A program made the position numbers and the translations under genes. A DNA stretch of 64,000 nt from Niveispirillum sp. Its GTDB lineage: Bacteria; Pseudomonadota; Alphaproteobacteria; Azospirillales; Azospirillaceae. Below the pieces are notes generated by a model. That model was not told the origin of the DNA. It was given only the letters and a program-made list of their open reading frames with translations, and did no database searches. The DNA is taken from NCBI RefSeq assembly GCF_017996735.1, contig NZ_JAGOGJ010000018.1, positions 1 through 64,000 of the forward strand, read 5' to 3'. Below are positions 16,458 to 24,474 of this stretch, in pieces. Numbering within the stretch: position 1 is the stretch's first letter; every line of letters starts with the position of its first letter.

Positions 16458-17206
16458 GAACGGGCCTCCGCACGGGGGTTCAGGGTGATGACGCAGTCTG
16501 CCGCGGCGCCGGGAATGTCCTTGCTGGTCAGGGTCAGTGGCAGGGCACCGACGGTCCGCGCTACGCCGCCGGCAATGGCGACACGGGTTCCGACACCGAC
16601 CGTGAGCGTCGCTGCCTTTGTCTGCATCACGGGCAACGGGCTTTCCGGATTACGCACCCCGCCCACCAGGCTGGGGTCCGCGATGGTGACGCTGTTGCCG
16701 CAGGGGCCAGGCGACGGGTCTTCTGCGGGCACGGTCTGAAGCGCCAGACGCAGATGGTCGGTGTCTACAGGCCCATCCAGGGACAGGTACCGGCCATGGC
16801 GGTCGGCATCGGTGATCCTTTCGCCACGGTCGGACAGCAGGTTGTGCATCGCCTGCGTCGCGGCGGCGGCGCGCAGCCGGGCGCGGTCGGGGTCACCGCC
16901 AGCCACCCAGACCAGCATCAGGCCGGGACGGTCGGACAGATGGTGAACCTGTTCCAGAACCCTTTCCAGCCCCTGCCAGACCTGTTGCTGGCGGGCCGTA
17001 CCCAGCGACCGGGCGCCGGGATCAAGGTCCATGGCGTCCGCTTCGAACGGCAGCGCCACCTCGGCGGCCCGCCCGCCCGTCCGCAGGCCGAATTGTTCCA
17101 GCAGCGGCAGGATCAGCAGCGCCAGCAGCGTGGCGGCAAGGGCGGCCAGCCCGATCAGGCGGGACGCGTGGCGTGTGCCGGCCGGGTTTGGTTCTTCATC
17201 AAGCAT
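16454..17206 (-). CDS. Membrane-anchored periplasmic protein, function unknown
   Basis: 250 residues from the ATG at 17206, preceded by GGGGG and 50 bases after motif copy 5; the frame is open further upstream, but that part would overlap the motif. One membrane segment (about 17-40) is followed by a periplasmic domain. It contains LMLVWVAGGDPDRARLRAAA and a C-terminal beta-rich part with NSVTIADPSLVGG. No family was recognised. As first gene of a coupled trio with kinase and phosphatase, it could be the envelope sensor or a regulator of the kinase; this is context only. Confidence 0.65.
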   Translation of the reverse strand: MLDEEPNPAGTRHASRLIGLAALAATLLALLILPLLEQFGLRTGGRAAEVALPFEADAMDLDPGARSLGTARQQQVWQGLERVLEQVHHLSDRPGLMLVWVAGGDPDRARLRAAAATQAMHNLLSDRGERITDADRHGRYLSLDGPVDTDHLRLALQTVPAEDPSPGPCGNSVTIADPSLVGGVRNPESPLPVMQTKAATLTVGVGTRVAIAGGVARTVGALPLTLTSKDIPGAAADCVITLNPRAEARS

Positions 17207-17256
17207 GTGGCGCGCCCCCGTTTCGTTTTCATGGCCCTGTCGGACCCGAAAACCGG

Positions 17257-17268
17257 ATCGGGATGGTT
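17257..17268 (-). promoter_or_regulatory. Island motif copy 5 (AACCATCCCGAT, minus strand)
   Basis: Minus-strand copy 50 bases before the ATG at 17206. It faces away from the plus-strand copy at 17290-17301, the two being 21 bases apart around a GC-rich spacer. Divergent genes each carrying one correctly oriented copy is the best evidence that the motif is directional and regulatory. Confidence 0.65.
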
Positions 17269-17289
17269 GCCGGCCGCCCCCTGCCGGCC

Positions 17290-17301
17290 AACCATCCCGA
17301 C
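17290..17301 (+). promoter_or_regulatory. Island motif copy 6 (AACCATCCCGAC)
   Basis: Perfect plus-strand copy pointing at the WD40-caspase gene, 168 bases before its ATG, so the transcript would have a long leader. A partial copy (GGCAACCATCC, 17451-17461) also lies immediately before that ATG. Confidence 0.6.
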
Positions 17302-17469
17302 AGGAAAACAGGGGCGGCAAGGGGCCGCGAAACGGGGGCCGTTCGGGTGCAATTCAACCATCGCGCGCTGGAAGTGCTGGCGATGATACCGGCGGATCAG
17401 TATTCTCCCATTTGGGGAATTGAACACACCAATGGGTGGGTTCGCGGCCGGGCAACCATCCTGGGGGGA

Positions 17470-20340
17470 ATGATGTTCCGACTGTTCACGCTGATCCTGT
17501 GCCTTGCGCTGGTGACCGTGGCGCCGGGGGCGGTTGCCCAGGTGCCGACGGAACCGCAATTGCGGATCGAGGCCGGGATGCATACGGCCATGATCAAGCG
17601 TATTGCCACGGATGCGGCGGGGCGCGTGGCCGTGACCGCATCGGATGACAAGAGCGTGCGGGTGTGGGACATGGCCAGCGGCGACCTGCTGCGTGTGCTG
17701 CGCCCGCCCATCGGGCCGGGGGATGAGGGCAAGCTCTTTGCCGTGGCGCTGTCGGCCGATGGCGCGCTGGTTGCGGCGGGGGGGTGGACAAAGCTGGGTT
17801 CCCAAACCGGGAATACAATCTACCTGTTCGACCGGGCCAGCGGGCGGTTGCGGCAGCGACTGACGGGGTTGCCCAATGTGGTCCAAGACCTCGCCTTCTC
17901 CCCCGACGGCCGCCATCTGGCGGTGGGCATTGGAGGGAGTAACGGCATCCGCGTCTGGCGGATGGGCGGCACCTGGGCACAGGTCCTGGCCGATACGGAA
18001 TATGGCGGGAAGGCCCTTGGCCTGTCCTGGGCGGCGGATGGGCGGCTGGCGGCGACCAGTAATGATGGTGACATCCGGCTTTATGGTCCCGATCTTGTCC
18101 GGCGCTGGCGGGTGAAGGCTAAAGGAGGGGAACGGCCCGCTGGCATTGCCTTTTCGCCCGACGGCACGAAGTTGGCTGTGGGTTATGATGACAAACTGGT
18201 GGTGGAGGTCCTGTCGGCGGCCGATGGTGCCTTGTCCTTCCGCCCCGACCTGACCGGCATCAACAATGGCAATCTGGTCAGCGTGGCCTGGTGGGGCGGC
18301 GATCTGGTGGCGGGTGGCAGCTGGGATGTCGGGGGAGATAACCCCGTCCGCCGCTGGTCGGCCGGGGGGCGTGGGGCGTACCGCGACCTGCCCCTCTCAT
18401 CGACCAGCATCATGGACCTGGCACTGCTGCCCGATGGCGGGTTGCTGGCGGCAGCAGGTGACCCCGCCTGGGGCCGGCTGGAACCCTCGGGCAAAAAACG
18501 GCCCTGGAAGACCTCGCCCAGCATCGACATGCGGGACAAGCTGGGAGATGCCTTCACGGTTGCCGCCGATGGCAGCCGGGTCCGCTTCGGGCAGGAGATT
18601 GGCGGTGGCAAGCCGCTGCTGCTGGATCTGTCGGCGCGGGCGCTGAGCCCGGCCGGCACCGGCACTGGCCTTACCCCGGCCCGAACGGAGGCGCCGGGGC
18701 TGACGGTGGCGGGATGGGTCAATGACGACAACCCGACGCTGAACGCCAAGCCCCTTGCGCTTCAGCAATATGAAACGGCCCGGTCCCTCGCCATGCTGCC
18801 GGACGCCAAGGGCTTTGTGTTGGGCGCCGACTGGAGCCTCCGCCTGTTCGACCAGACCGGCCAGCAACGGGCCGAAAGGTCCGCGCCGGGCACCGCCTGG
18901 GGCGTGAATGCCACGTCGGACGGGCGGCTGCTGGTGGCGGCCTATGGGGATGGCACCATCCGCTGGCACCGGGCCAGCGATCTGGTGGAGGTGCTGGCGG
19001 CCTTTGTGCATGTGGATGGTCGGCGCTGGGTGGCCTGGACGCCGTCAGGCTATTACATGGCGGGGCCGGGGGGGGAGGAGCTGATCGGCTGGCATGTCAA
19101 TAATGGCATGGATCAGGCGGCGGATTTTTATCCGGCCGGGCGGTTCCGGGAGCGGTTCAACCGGCCCGATGTGGTGGAGGCCGTCCTGCGCACCCTGGAC
19201 GAGGCGGAGGCGCTGCGCCAGGCCAATGCGGCGGCGGGCCGGCAGGCGGCGCCGGTTGCGGCGGCATCGGACCTGCGGGCCAGCCTGCCGCCCATTGCGG
19301 AATTTGTCAGCCCCGCCAGTGGCGGTTCCTTCGCGCAACCCATCGTCACCGTGCGCTACCGCGTACGCTCCCCGTCGGGCAAGCCGGTGACGGGGGTCAG
19401 GCTGCTGGTGGATGGCCGCCCGGTGGGGCCAACACGCGGGCTGGGCGCCGTGCAGGCGACCGACCAGGAATTCAGCCTGCCCGTCACCCTGCCCACCCGC
19501 GACGTCACCTTGTCTTTGGTGGCGGAGAGTGCGGACGGGGCGGGGCCGGTGGCCAGCGTGGCGCTGCGCTGGACGGGGCGGCCGGCGGTCGATCCCACCC
19601 TGCCCACGCTCTATGTCCTGGCCGTCGGCACCTCGGCCTATGACAAGCCTGAACTGAAGCTGGGCTATGCAGCCAAGGATGCAAGCGACATCGGCAAGGC
19701 GCTGAAGGCGCAGGAAGGCGGGCTTTATGCCAGGGTTGAGGTAAAGGTCCTGGCCGATGTCGACAAGGATGCCGTGCTGGACGGGCTGGACTGGCTGGTC
19801 AAAAACGTGACCAGCCGCGACGTGGCCATCATTTTCATGGCCGGGCACGGGATGACGGACCTGCGGGGTGACTATTGGTACCTGCCGCGCAACGCTGACC
19901 CCGACAGCCTGCGCCGGACCGCCCTGCCCAAGCGGGAGATCAGCGATGCGCTGGAACGGCTGTCGGGCAAGGTGTTGATGTTCATGGACACCTGCCACGC
20001 CGCCGCGGTCGGGACCGGGCGGCAGACACGGGGCACGGTCGACCTGTCAAAGCTGATCGCCGAACTGGCCGATGCCGATGGCGGCGTCGTCATGTTCTCC
20101 AGTTCCAGCGGCAAGGAACTCTCCGTTGAGGATAGCCGCTGGGCCAACGGTGCCTTTACCGAGGCGCTGCTGGAGGGTCTGTCCGGCAAGGCGGAGGTGG
20201 ATGGCACGCCCGGCATCACCCTGTCCGAACTGGACCTGTGGTTGACGAAGCGGGTGAAGGAACTGACAGATGGGCAGCAGCATCCCGTCATGCAGCGCCC
20301 CGACGCCATCCCCAACATCCCCGTCGCCCTGCCCCGCTGA
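17470..20340 (+). CDS. Exported WD40/Ig-like/caspase protein
   Basis: 956 residues from the ATG at 17470, where a signal peptide of about 23 residues begins after GGGGGG; the frame is open upstream to 17173. Residues about 30-640 contain WD40-type repeats (DDKSVRVWDMASGDLL, LAFSPDGRHLAVGIG, IAFSPDGTKLAVGYD), expected to fold as one or two beta-propellers. An Ig-like segment follows (about 660-700 onwards, EFVSPASGGSF and VRYRVRSPSG). A C-terminal caspase-like domain (about 710-950) has His793 in MAGHGMTD and Cys842 in MDTCHAAA. The usual CHSG is CHAA here, which might alter substrate binding. The propeller would be a protein-binding sensor in the periplasm. Confidence 0.88.
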   Translation: MMFRLFTLILCLALVTVAPGAVAQVPTEPQLRIEAGMHTAMIKRIATDAAGRVAVTASDDKSVRVWDMASGDLLRVLRPPIGPGDEGKLFAVALSADGALVAAGGWTKLGSQTGNTIYLFDRASGRLRQRLTGLPNVVQDLAFSPDGRHLAVGIGGSNGIRVWRMGGTWAQVLADTEYGGKALGLSWAADGRLAATSNDGDIRLYGPDLVRRWRVKAKGGERPAGIAFSPDGTKLAVGYDDKLVVEVLSAADGALSFRPDLTGINNGNLVSVAWWGGDLVAGGSWDVGGDNPVRRWSAGGRGAYRDLPLSSTSIMDLALLPDGGLLAAAGDPAWGRLEPSGKKRPWKTSPSIDMRDKLGDAFTVAADGSRVRFGQEIGGGKPLLLDLSARALSPAGTGTGLTPARTEAPGLTVAGWVNDDNPTLNAKPLALQQYETARSLAMLPDAKGFVLGADWSLRLFDQTGQQRAERSAPGTAWGVNATSDGRLLVAAYGDGTIRWHRASDLVEVLAAFVHVDGRRWVAWTPSGYYMAGPGGEELIGWHVNNGMDQAADFYPAGRFRERFNRPDVVEAVLRTLDEAEALRQANAAAGRQAAPVAAASDLRASLPPIAEFVSPASGGSFAQPIVTVRYRVRSPSGKPVTGVRLLVDGRPVGPTRGLGAVQATDQEFSLPVTLPTRDVTLSLVAESADGAGPVASVALRWTGRPAVDPTLPTLYVLAVGTSAYDKPELKLGYAAKDASDIGKALKAQEGGLYARVEVKVLADVDKDAVLDGLDWLVKNVTSRDVAIIFMAGHGMTDLRGDYWYLPRNADPDSLRRTALPKREISDALERLSGKVLMFMDTCHAAAVGTGRQTRGTVDLSKLIAELADADGGVVMFSSSSGKELSVEDSRWANGAFTEALLEGLSGKAEVDGTPGITLSELDLWLTKRVKELTDGQQHPVMQRPDAIPNIPVALPR

Positions 20341-20353
20341 TCCGGGTGCCGGC

Positions 20354-20365
20354 AACCATCCCGAC
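20354..20365 (+). promoter_or_regulatory. Island motif copy 7 (AACCATCCCGAC)
   Basis: Perfect copy preceded by CCGGC, 40 bases before the ATG at 20406 and 14 bases after the preceding stop. It probably drives the long six-gene unit 20406-29042. Confidence 0.62.
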
Positions 20366-20405
20366 AGAGTGACAGTCCCGCCCAACGCTGATCTGAGGTT
20401 CGACG

Positions 20406-21350
20406 ATGACATTGCAGCGCCGCCTCCTGTTCCTCCTCTCCCTGGCTGCCATCCCCTGGGCCGTGCCGCCTTTGGCCCACGCCTGTCCCCCGATGCAGGA
20501 GGCAGAGGCCGCCCGCCGGGCCGGTGATGTGGAGGCGCTGAAGCGCGGTCACATGGCCGCCATGGCCACGGTCCGCTGCACGCCTGAGGATATTGTGGAG
20601 ATCAGCCGCATGGTTGCCGTCTCCTCGCTGGAGGTTTCCCGCAGCCTTCCGCCCGCCCAGGCGGTGACGATGCTGGAGGAAGGCGCCCGCCGCAACCGGC
20701 AGGTCTGGCAGCTTTATGGACGGCTGGGCGAACTGTACAGCGACATGAACCGCAATGCCGAGGCGGCCCGCGCCTTTGAAACGGCGTTGACCATCATCGG
20801 GGACGAGGACAGCACGCCTGCCGCTCCTGCCGATAGCGTGATCAATGACCTGATCGAACGCGCCAAGGAGAGCCGGCAACTGGCCGAAGGCTATCTCACG
20901 CCGGTCAAGGATCGCGCCGGAGAACCCGGCGGCCTGTGGGCCGACAATGTGCGGGGTGTGGTCGTGGGGGATGTCGCGGTACCCATCCGTTTCGAATATG
21001 ACTCCGCCCAGATGACCCCGGACGGTCTGCGCGCTGCCCAGGACATGGCCGAAATCCTGAAGGCCCAGGGAAAGACGGCCGTGGTGCTGAGCGGCCACAC
21101 CGACAGCGATGGCGAGGATGCCTATAATTGCAAGCTGTCGCGTGACCGGCTTGAAGAGGCCCGCAAGCGTCTGAAGGAATATGGCTTCACGGGCGAGGTG
21201 CGCATCGTGGCCAAGGGCGAGCGCCAGCCGGCGGTGATCCGTAACAGCCAGCGCTACACACCAGACCAGATCAAGGCCCAGAACCGCCGCGTCGAATATC
21301 TGCGCAACACCGGCAACGAAGCGAAGGTGATGGCCAATGCGTGTTCATGA
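20406..21350 (+). CDS. Exported OmpA-family protein with TPR-like region
   Basis: 314 residues: signal peptide (1-26), helical TPR-like region (about 90-150: VWQLYGRLGELYSDMNRNAEAARAFE is split over two helices), and a C-terminal OmpA-type domain (about 190-300). The peptidoglycan-binding hallmarks are present: LSGHTDSDG, the LSRDRLEEARKRL helix, AKGERQP and NRRVEY. It should anchor to peptidoglycan from the periplasm, linking the caspase group to the wall. It overlaps the following caspase gene by 14 bases (21337-21350), which points to coupled synthesis. It is first in its unit, under motif copy 7. Confidence 0.87.
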   Translation: MTLQRRLLFLLSLAAIPWAVPPLAHACPPMQEAEAARRAGDVEALKRGHMAAMATVRCTPEDIVEISRMVAVSSLEVSRSLPPAQAVTMLEEGARRNRQVWQLYGRLGELYSDMNRNAEAARAFETALTIIGDEDSTPAAPADSVINDLIERAKESRQLAEGYLTPVKDRAGEPGGLWADNVRGVVVGDVAVPIRFEYDSAQMTPDGLRAAQDMAEILKAQGKTAVVLSGHTDSDGEDAYNCKLSRDRLEEARKRLKEYGFTGEVRIVAKGERQPAVIRNSQRYTPDQIKAQNRRVEYLRNTGNEAKVMANACS

Positions 21351-22920
21351 TACCCTTCGCCGCGCACTGCCCATTGCGCTGCTGACGCTTGGCCTGGCAC
21401 CGGCGGGTCCTGCCTGGGCGGCCGATATCCACGCGCTTGTCGTGGGTATCGACAAATATGCGCAGGGCCGCAACCTGGAAGGTGCGGTCAACGATGCAGA
21501 CGCCATCGCCAACGCCATGCGGGGCCTTGGCGCCAAGGTGACCCTTCTGCGTAATGGTGAGGCCAGCCGCGACGCCATCCTTGGCGGCTGGAACCACATC
21601 ATCGAAACGGCGCAGCCCGGCGACACGCTGGTTTTCACCTATGCCGGGCATGGACAACAGCAGCCTGAGCGTGTGAAAGGGTCGGAGAAAAAGGGCAAGG
21701 ACCAGTTGCTGCAACTGGGTGGCTATATCGACAAGGAAGGCAATCCCGGCCAGCGCGAGCGTATCCTGGATGATGAGATCTACGATCTGATCCTGAAGGC
21801 CAGCACCCGCAAGCTGCGTGTTATCCTGGTCATCGATAGTTGCCATAGCGGCAACATGTACCGCAGCCTCAGCCCGGAGGCCGGGGTGAATTTCCGCTAT
21901 GGCGGCGAGGGGCAGCCCAGTGCCAATGATCCCTGGAACGGCAAGACCCTGCCGCCGGAGGGGCCGCTGCCGGAGAATGTCTTTTTCTACTCGGCCAGCC
22001 AGCCGGATGAGAAGGTTCCCGAGATCCCGCATAATGGCAAGCAGCACGGCGCCTTGTCCGTTGCCTTTGTGGAGGCATTGACGGGCGGTGCCGCCAAGAA
22101 AGGCGACAGCCCCTTCATCACGCATGAGGAACTGACCCTTTACCTGCGCACCCGTGTTTCGAATTTCGGCGCGCAGATCCAGAATCCCGATGTCGAGCCC
22201 AGGTCGCAATATGACAGCCCCGTCCTGCCCGTCGTTACCCGGGCGGCGGGGACCGTGCCGCAGCCCGACCAGCGGCCCGAGGTCACGCTGCGTGTCACAG
22301 GTGTGGCGGCGGAGAAGCTTCGCCCCGTTCTGGCCGGCACGCCGGGGCTCCGCATCGCTGGCGAGGGCCGGGCCGACCTTATCTGGGATGCCGCGCGCCG
22401 GGAGGCCGTGGATGGACGAGGCCATGTCGCGGCCACCAATATCGGCGAAGCGGGACTGCCAGGACTGATTCAGAAACATCAGGCGCTGACCTGGCTGAAC
22501 CAGCAACCGGTGACGCCACCCCTCGACTTTCAAATCACCCCTGCCAGGGGCGAATATCATCGGGGCGACGAGGTCCGTTTCAGCATCGGCGGCGTCGACG
22601 GCTTGTCGCTGGTCGTGTTCAACCTTGCGGGTGACGGAACGGTGCAGCCGGTCTGGCATGGCTCCGTGCCGGGTGGCACCGGCCCCCAGGGCCGGTTCGA
22701 TCTGGGGCCGTCCCCCGTGACCCCGCCCTTTGGCGCGGACAATGTCATCATCGTGGCCGGGCGCGGCGATCCCGGCCCCCTGATGACGCGCTTGGCGGAA
22801 TTGGATGGCAAGGCGGAGCCCTGGGCGGCGCTGAGGGCGGCGACGGCCTGGCTGAAAACGGTGAAGGACGGACGGATCGGTCAGCAGGTCATCGTGTCAC
22901 GGGAAGGGAAGGCGCCATGA
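21337..22920 (+). CDS. Exported caspase with C-terminal DUF4384-like domain
   Basis: 527 residues with a signal peptide (1-29). The caspase-like domain (about 30-300) has His105 in TYAGHGQQ and Cys169 in IDSCHSG. An insertion (about 108-140) lies just after the His and contains a Lys/Gly-rich loop. The C-terminal part, about 395-490, resembles DUF4384 (GEYHRGDEVRFSIGG, LVVFNLAGDGTVQPV, then NVIIVAGRG). The start overlaps the OmpA-type gene by 14 bases, and the stop overlaps the next caspase gene by four bases (ATGA). Tight coupling of two different caspases suggests they act together or activate each other. Confidence 0.87.
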   Translation: MRVHDTLRRALPIALLTLGLAPAGPAWAADIHALVVGIDKYAQGRNLEGAVNDADAIANAMRGLGAKVTLLRNGEASRDAILGGWNHIIETAQPGDTLVFTYAGHGQQQPERVKGSEKKGKDQLLQLGGYIDKEGNPGQRERILDDEIYDLILKASTRKLRVILVIDSCHSGNMYRSLSPEAGVNFRYGGEGQPSANDPWNGKTLPPEGPLPENVFFYSASQPDEKVPEIPHNGKQHGALSVAFVEALTGGAAKKGDSPFITHEELTLYLRTRVSNFGAQIQNPDVEPRSQYDSPVLPVVTRAAGTVPQPDQRPEVTLRVTGVAAEKLRPVLAGTPGLRIAGEGRADLIWDAARREAVDGRGHVAATNIGEAGLPGLIQKHQALTWLNQQPVTPPLDFQITPARGEYHRGDEVRFSIGGVDGLSLVVFNLAGDGTVQPVWHGSVPGGTGPQGRFDLGPSPVTPPFGADNVIIVAGRGDPGPLMTRLAELDGKAEPWAALRAATAWLKTVKDGRIGQQVIVSREGKAP

Positions 22921-24461
22921 AAGCACTCCGCATTGTCCCACTCCTGGCTCTTGCGGCGCTTCCGATGGTGGTACCGCCGGCTGTCGCGGTCGAACCGTCC
23001 GCCACGGGGGGGCGGGCTCTGATCATCGGTATCGACGATTATGCCAATCCCCGGCTGAAGCTGCAGGGCTCGCGTCAGGATGCAGAGCATATGCAGCGCT
23101 TCGCCGTGGAGAAGCTGGGCATGAAGCCCGATCATGTCCGCGTGCTGTTGAATGATCAGGCCACGGCCAAGAGTATCCTGAACAGTATCGACCAGTTCCT
23201 GATCGCGCCGTCGCGACCGGGAGAGCGGCTGCTGCTCTATTTTTCCGGTCACGGACATCATGTCGCCGACCAGGATGGCGATGAGAAGTCGGGGCCCAAT
23301 GGTGATCCCAATGACGCGCGTGACGAGATTCTGGTCACTTACGACACAGAGGTCAGTGGCAGAGAAGCTGTCGGCTCCTTCATCCGTGACGACGACCTGC
23401 GTCTGCGGATAATGGGGGCGTCCGACCGGCAGTTCATCGTCATCGTCGATAGTTGTCATTCCGGGACCATGACCCGTTCATTGGATGATGGAGACGGGGC
23501 TGCCGTGCGCTCCCCCTTCATCACGGCCGAGGCCAGTACCCGTTCGGCCATTCCCGATCCGGTCAGTCGCGATATCTATCAGGAGGTGCGCAAGGACCGT
23601 GAAGGCATGGGCGACGGCGCCACCAATGTCATTACCTGGACGGCGGTATCGGCGACGCAACTGGCCCATGTCGACCAGTCGACACAGCCCCCGTCGGGCG
23701 GTGTCTTTACCAACGCCTTCTTGCGGGGAATTGAGAAGCTGTCGGCGGACAAAAGCCGCAATGGCAAGGTCAGCCATGCCGAGCTTCTGGCCTATGTGCG
23801 CCAGCAGTCGGAGGAATATTGCCTTAAATATTCCTGCCGCAACGCTCTTACCCCCACGTTGGAGGGGCCGCCCGACATCATGGCCCGCGATGTCATCACC
23901 CTGGCGCGGGACAACAACCCGGTCCAGGCCACGCTGGACCAGATGGCCCCGTCCATCGCCGCGAAGGTGGAGGTGGGGATCGGTCTGGCCGACGGAGATA
24001 ATTGCAAGGATGCGGCATTGCGGGTGGGGGACGAACTGCTCGTCTGTGCCAGAAGCCCGGTCAAGGGGCATCTCCTGCTGCTGGACCTGCGCGACGATGG
24101 CGACACTGTCATCCTGTTCCCCAACGTCCGCAGCCGTGATCAGAATATCGACGACCGCATCGACAAGGCCCAGGCCCTTGTCGTGCCCGACCTTTACGAC
24201 AAGTTCATCCTGACTGCCGATCAGGCCGGGTCCGGTTCCATCCTGGCCCTGGTCACCAGCGACCGGGTGCCGCTGGACGAACTGGAAGCCCATATCCGGC
24301 GCACGAAGAGTGAGCAGGGGGTGGTGGCGGAGGTTGCCGACCGTGATGCCTTCCTGGGCGCCACCATCACCCGTCTGATGCAGCCCTGGACGGGAAACGA
24401 GACAGGAAACCGTGCCGTCCAATGGGCCGCCGGGCACAAGCGATACACCATCCAGCCCTGA
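22917..24461 (+). CDS. Exported caspase with C-terminal DUF4384 domain
   Basis: 514 residues with a signal peptide (1-24). The caspase-like domain (about 35-320) has His112 in FSGHGHH and Cys180 in VDSCHSG. Acidic DQDGDEKSG follows the His, as in metacaspase-like calcium loops. The C-terminal part (about 345-450) has the DUF4384 pattern (KGHLLLLDLRDDGDTVILFPN, read in two strands). It is coupled by a four-base overlap to the caspase upstream and followed 13 bases later by the serpin gene. A calcium-dependent, Arg/Lys-specific activity, as for metacaspases, is possible but not shown. Confidence 0.87.
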   Translation: MKALRIVPLLALAALPMVVPPAVAVEPSATGGRALIIGIDDYANPRLKLQGSRQDAEHMQRFAVEKLGMKPDHVRVLLNDQATAKSILNSIDQFLIAPSRPGERLLLYFSGHGHHVADQDGDEKSGPNGDPNDARDEILVTYDTEVSGREAVGSFIRDDDLRLRIMGASDRQFIVIVDSCHSGTMTRSLDDGDGAAVRSPFITAEASTRSAIPDPVSRDIYQEVRKDREGMGDGATNVITWTAVSATQLAHVDQSTQPPSGGVFTNAFLRGIEKLSADKSRNGKVSHAELLAYVRQQSEEYCLKYSCRNALTPTLEGPPDIMARDVITLARDNNPVQATLDQMAPSIAAKVEVGIGLADGDNCKDAALRVGDELLVCARSPVKGHLLLLDLRDDGDTVILFPNVRSRDQNIDDRIDKAQALVVPDLYDKFILTADQAGSGSILALVTSDRVPLDELEAHIRRTKSEQGVVAEVADRDAFLGATITRLMQPWTGNETGNRAVQWAAGHKRYTIQP

Positions 24462-24474
24462 CCCGGAGAAGATC

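Noticed and set aside
17451-17463. Partial motif GGCAACCATCCTG just before the WD40-caspase ATG
   Set aside because: Only the first half matches, and it sits on the ribosome-binding region rather than at promoter distance, so it is not counted as a ninth copy.
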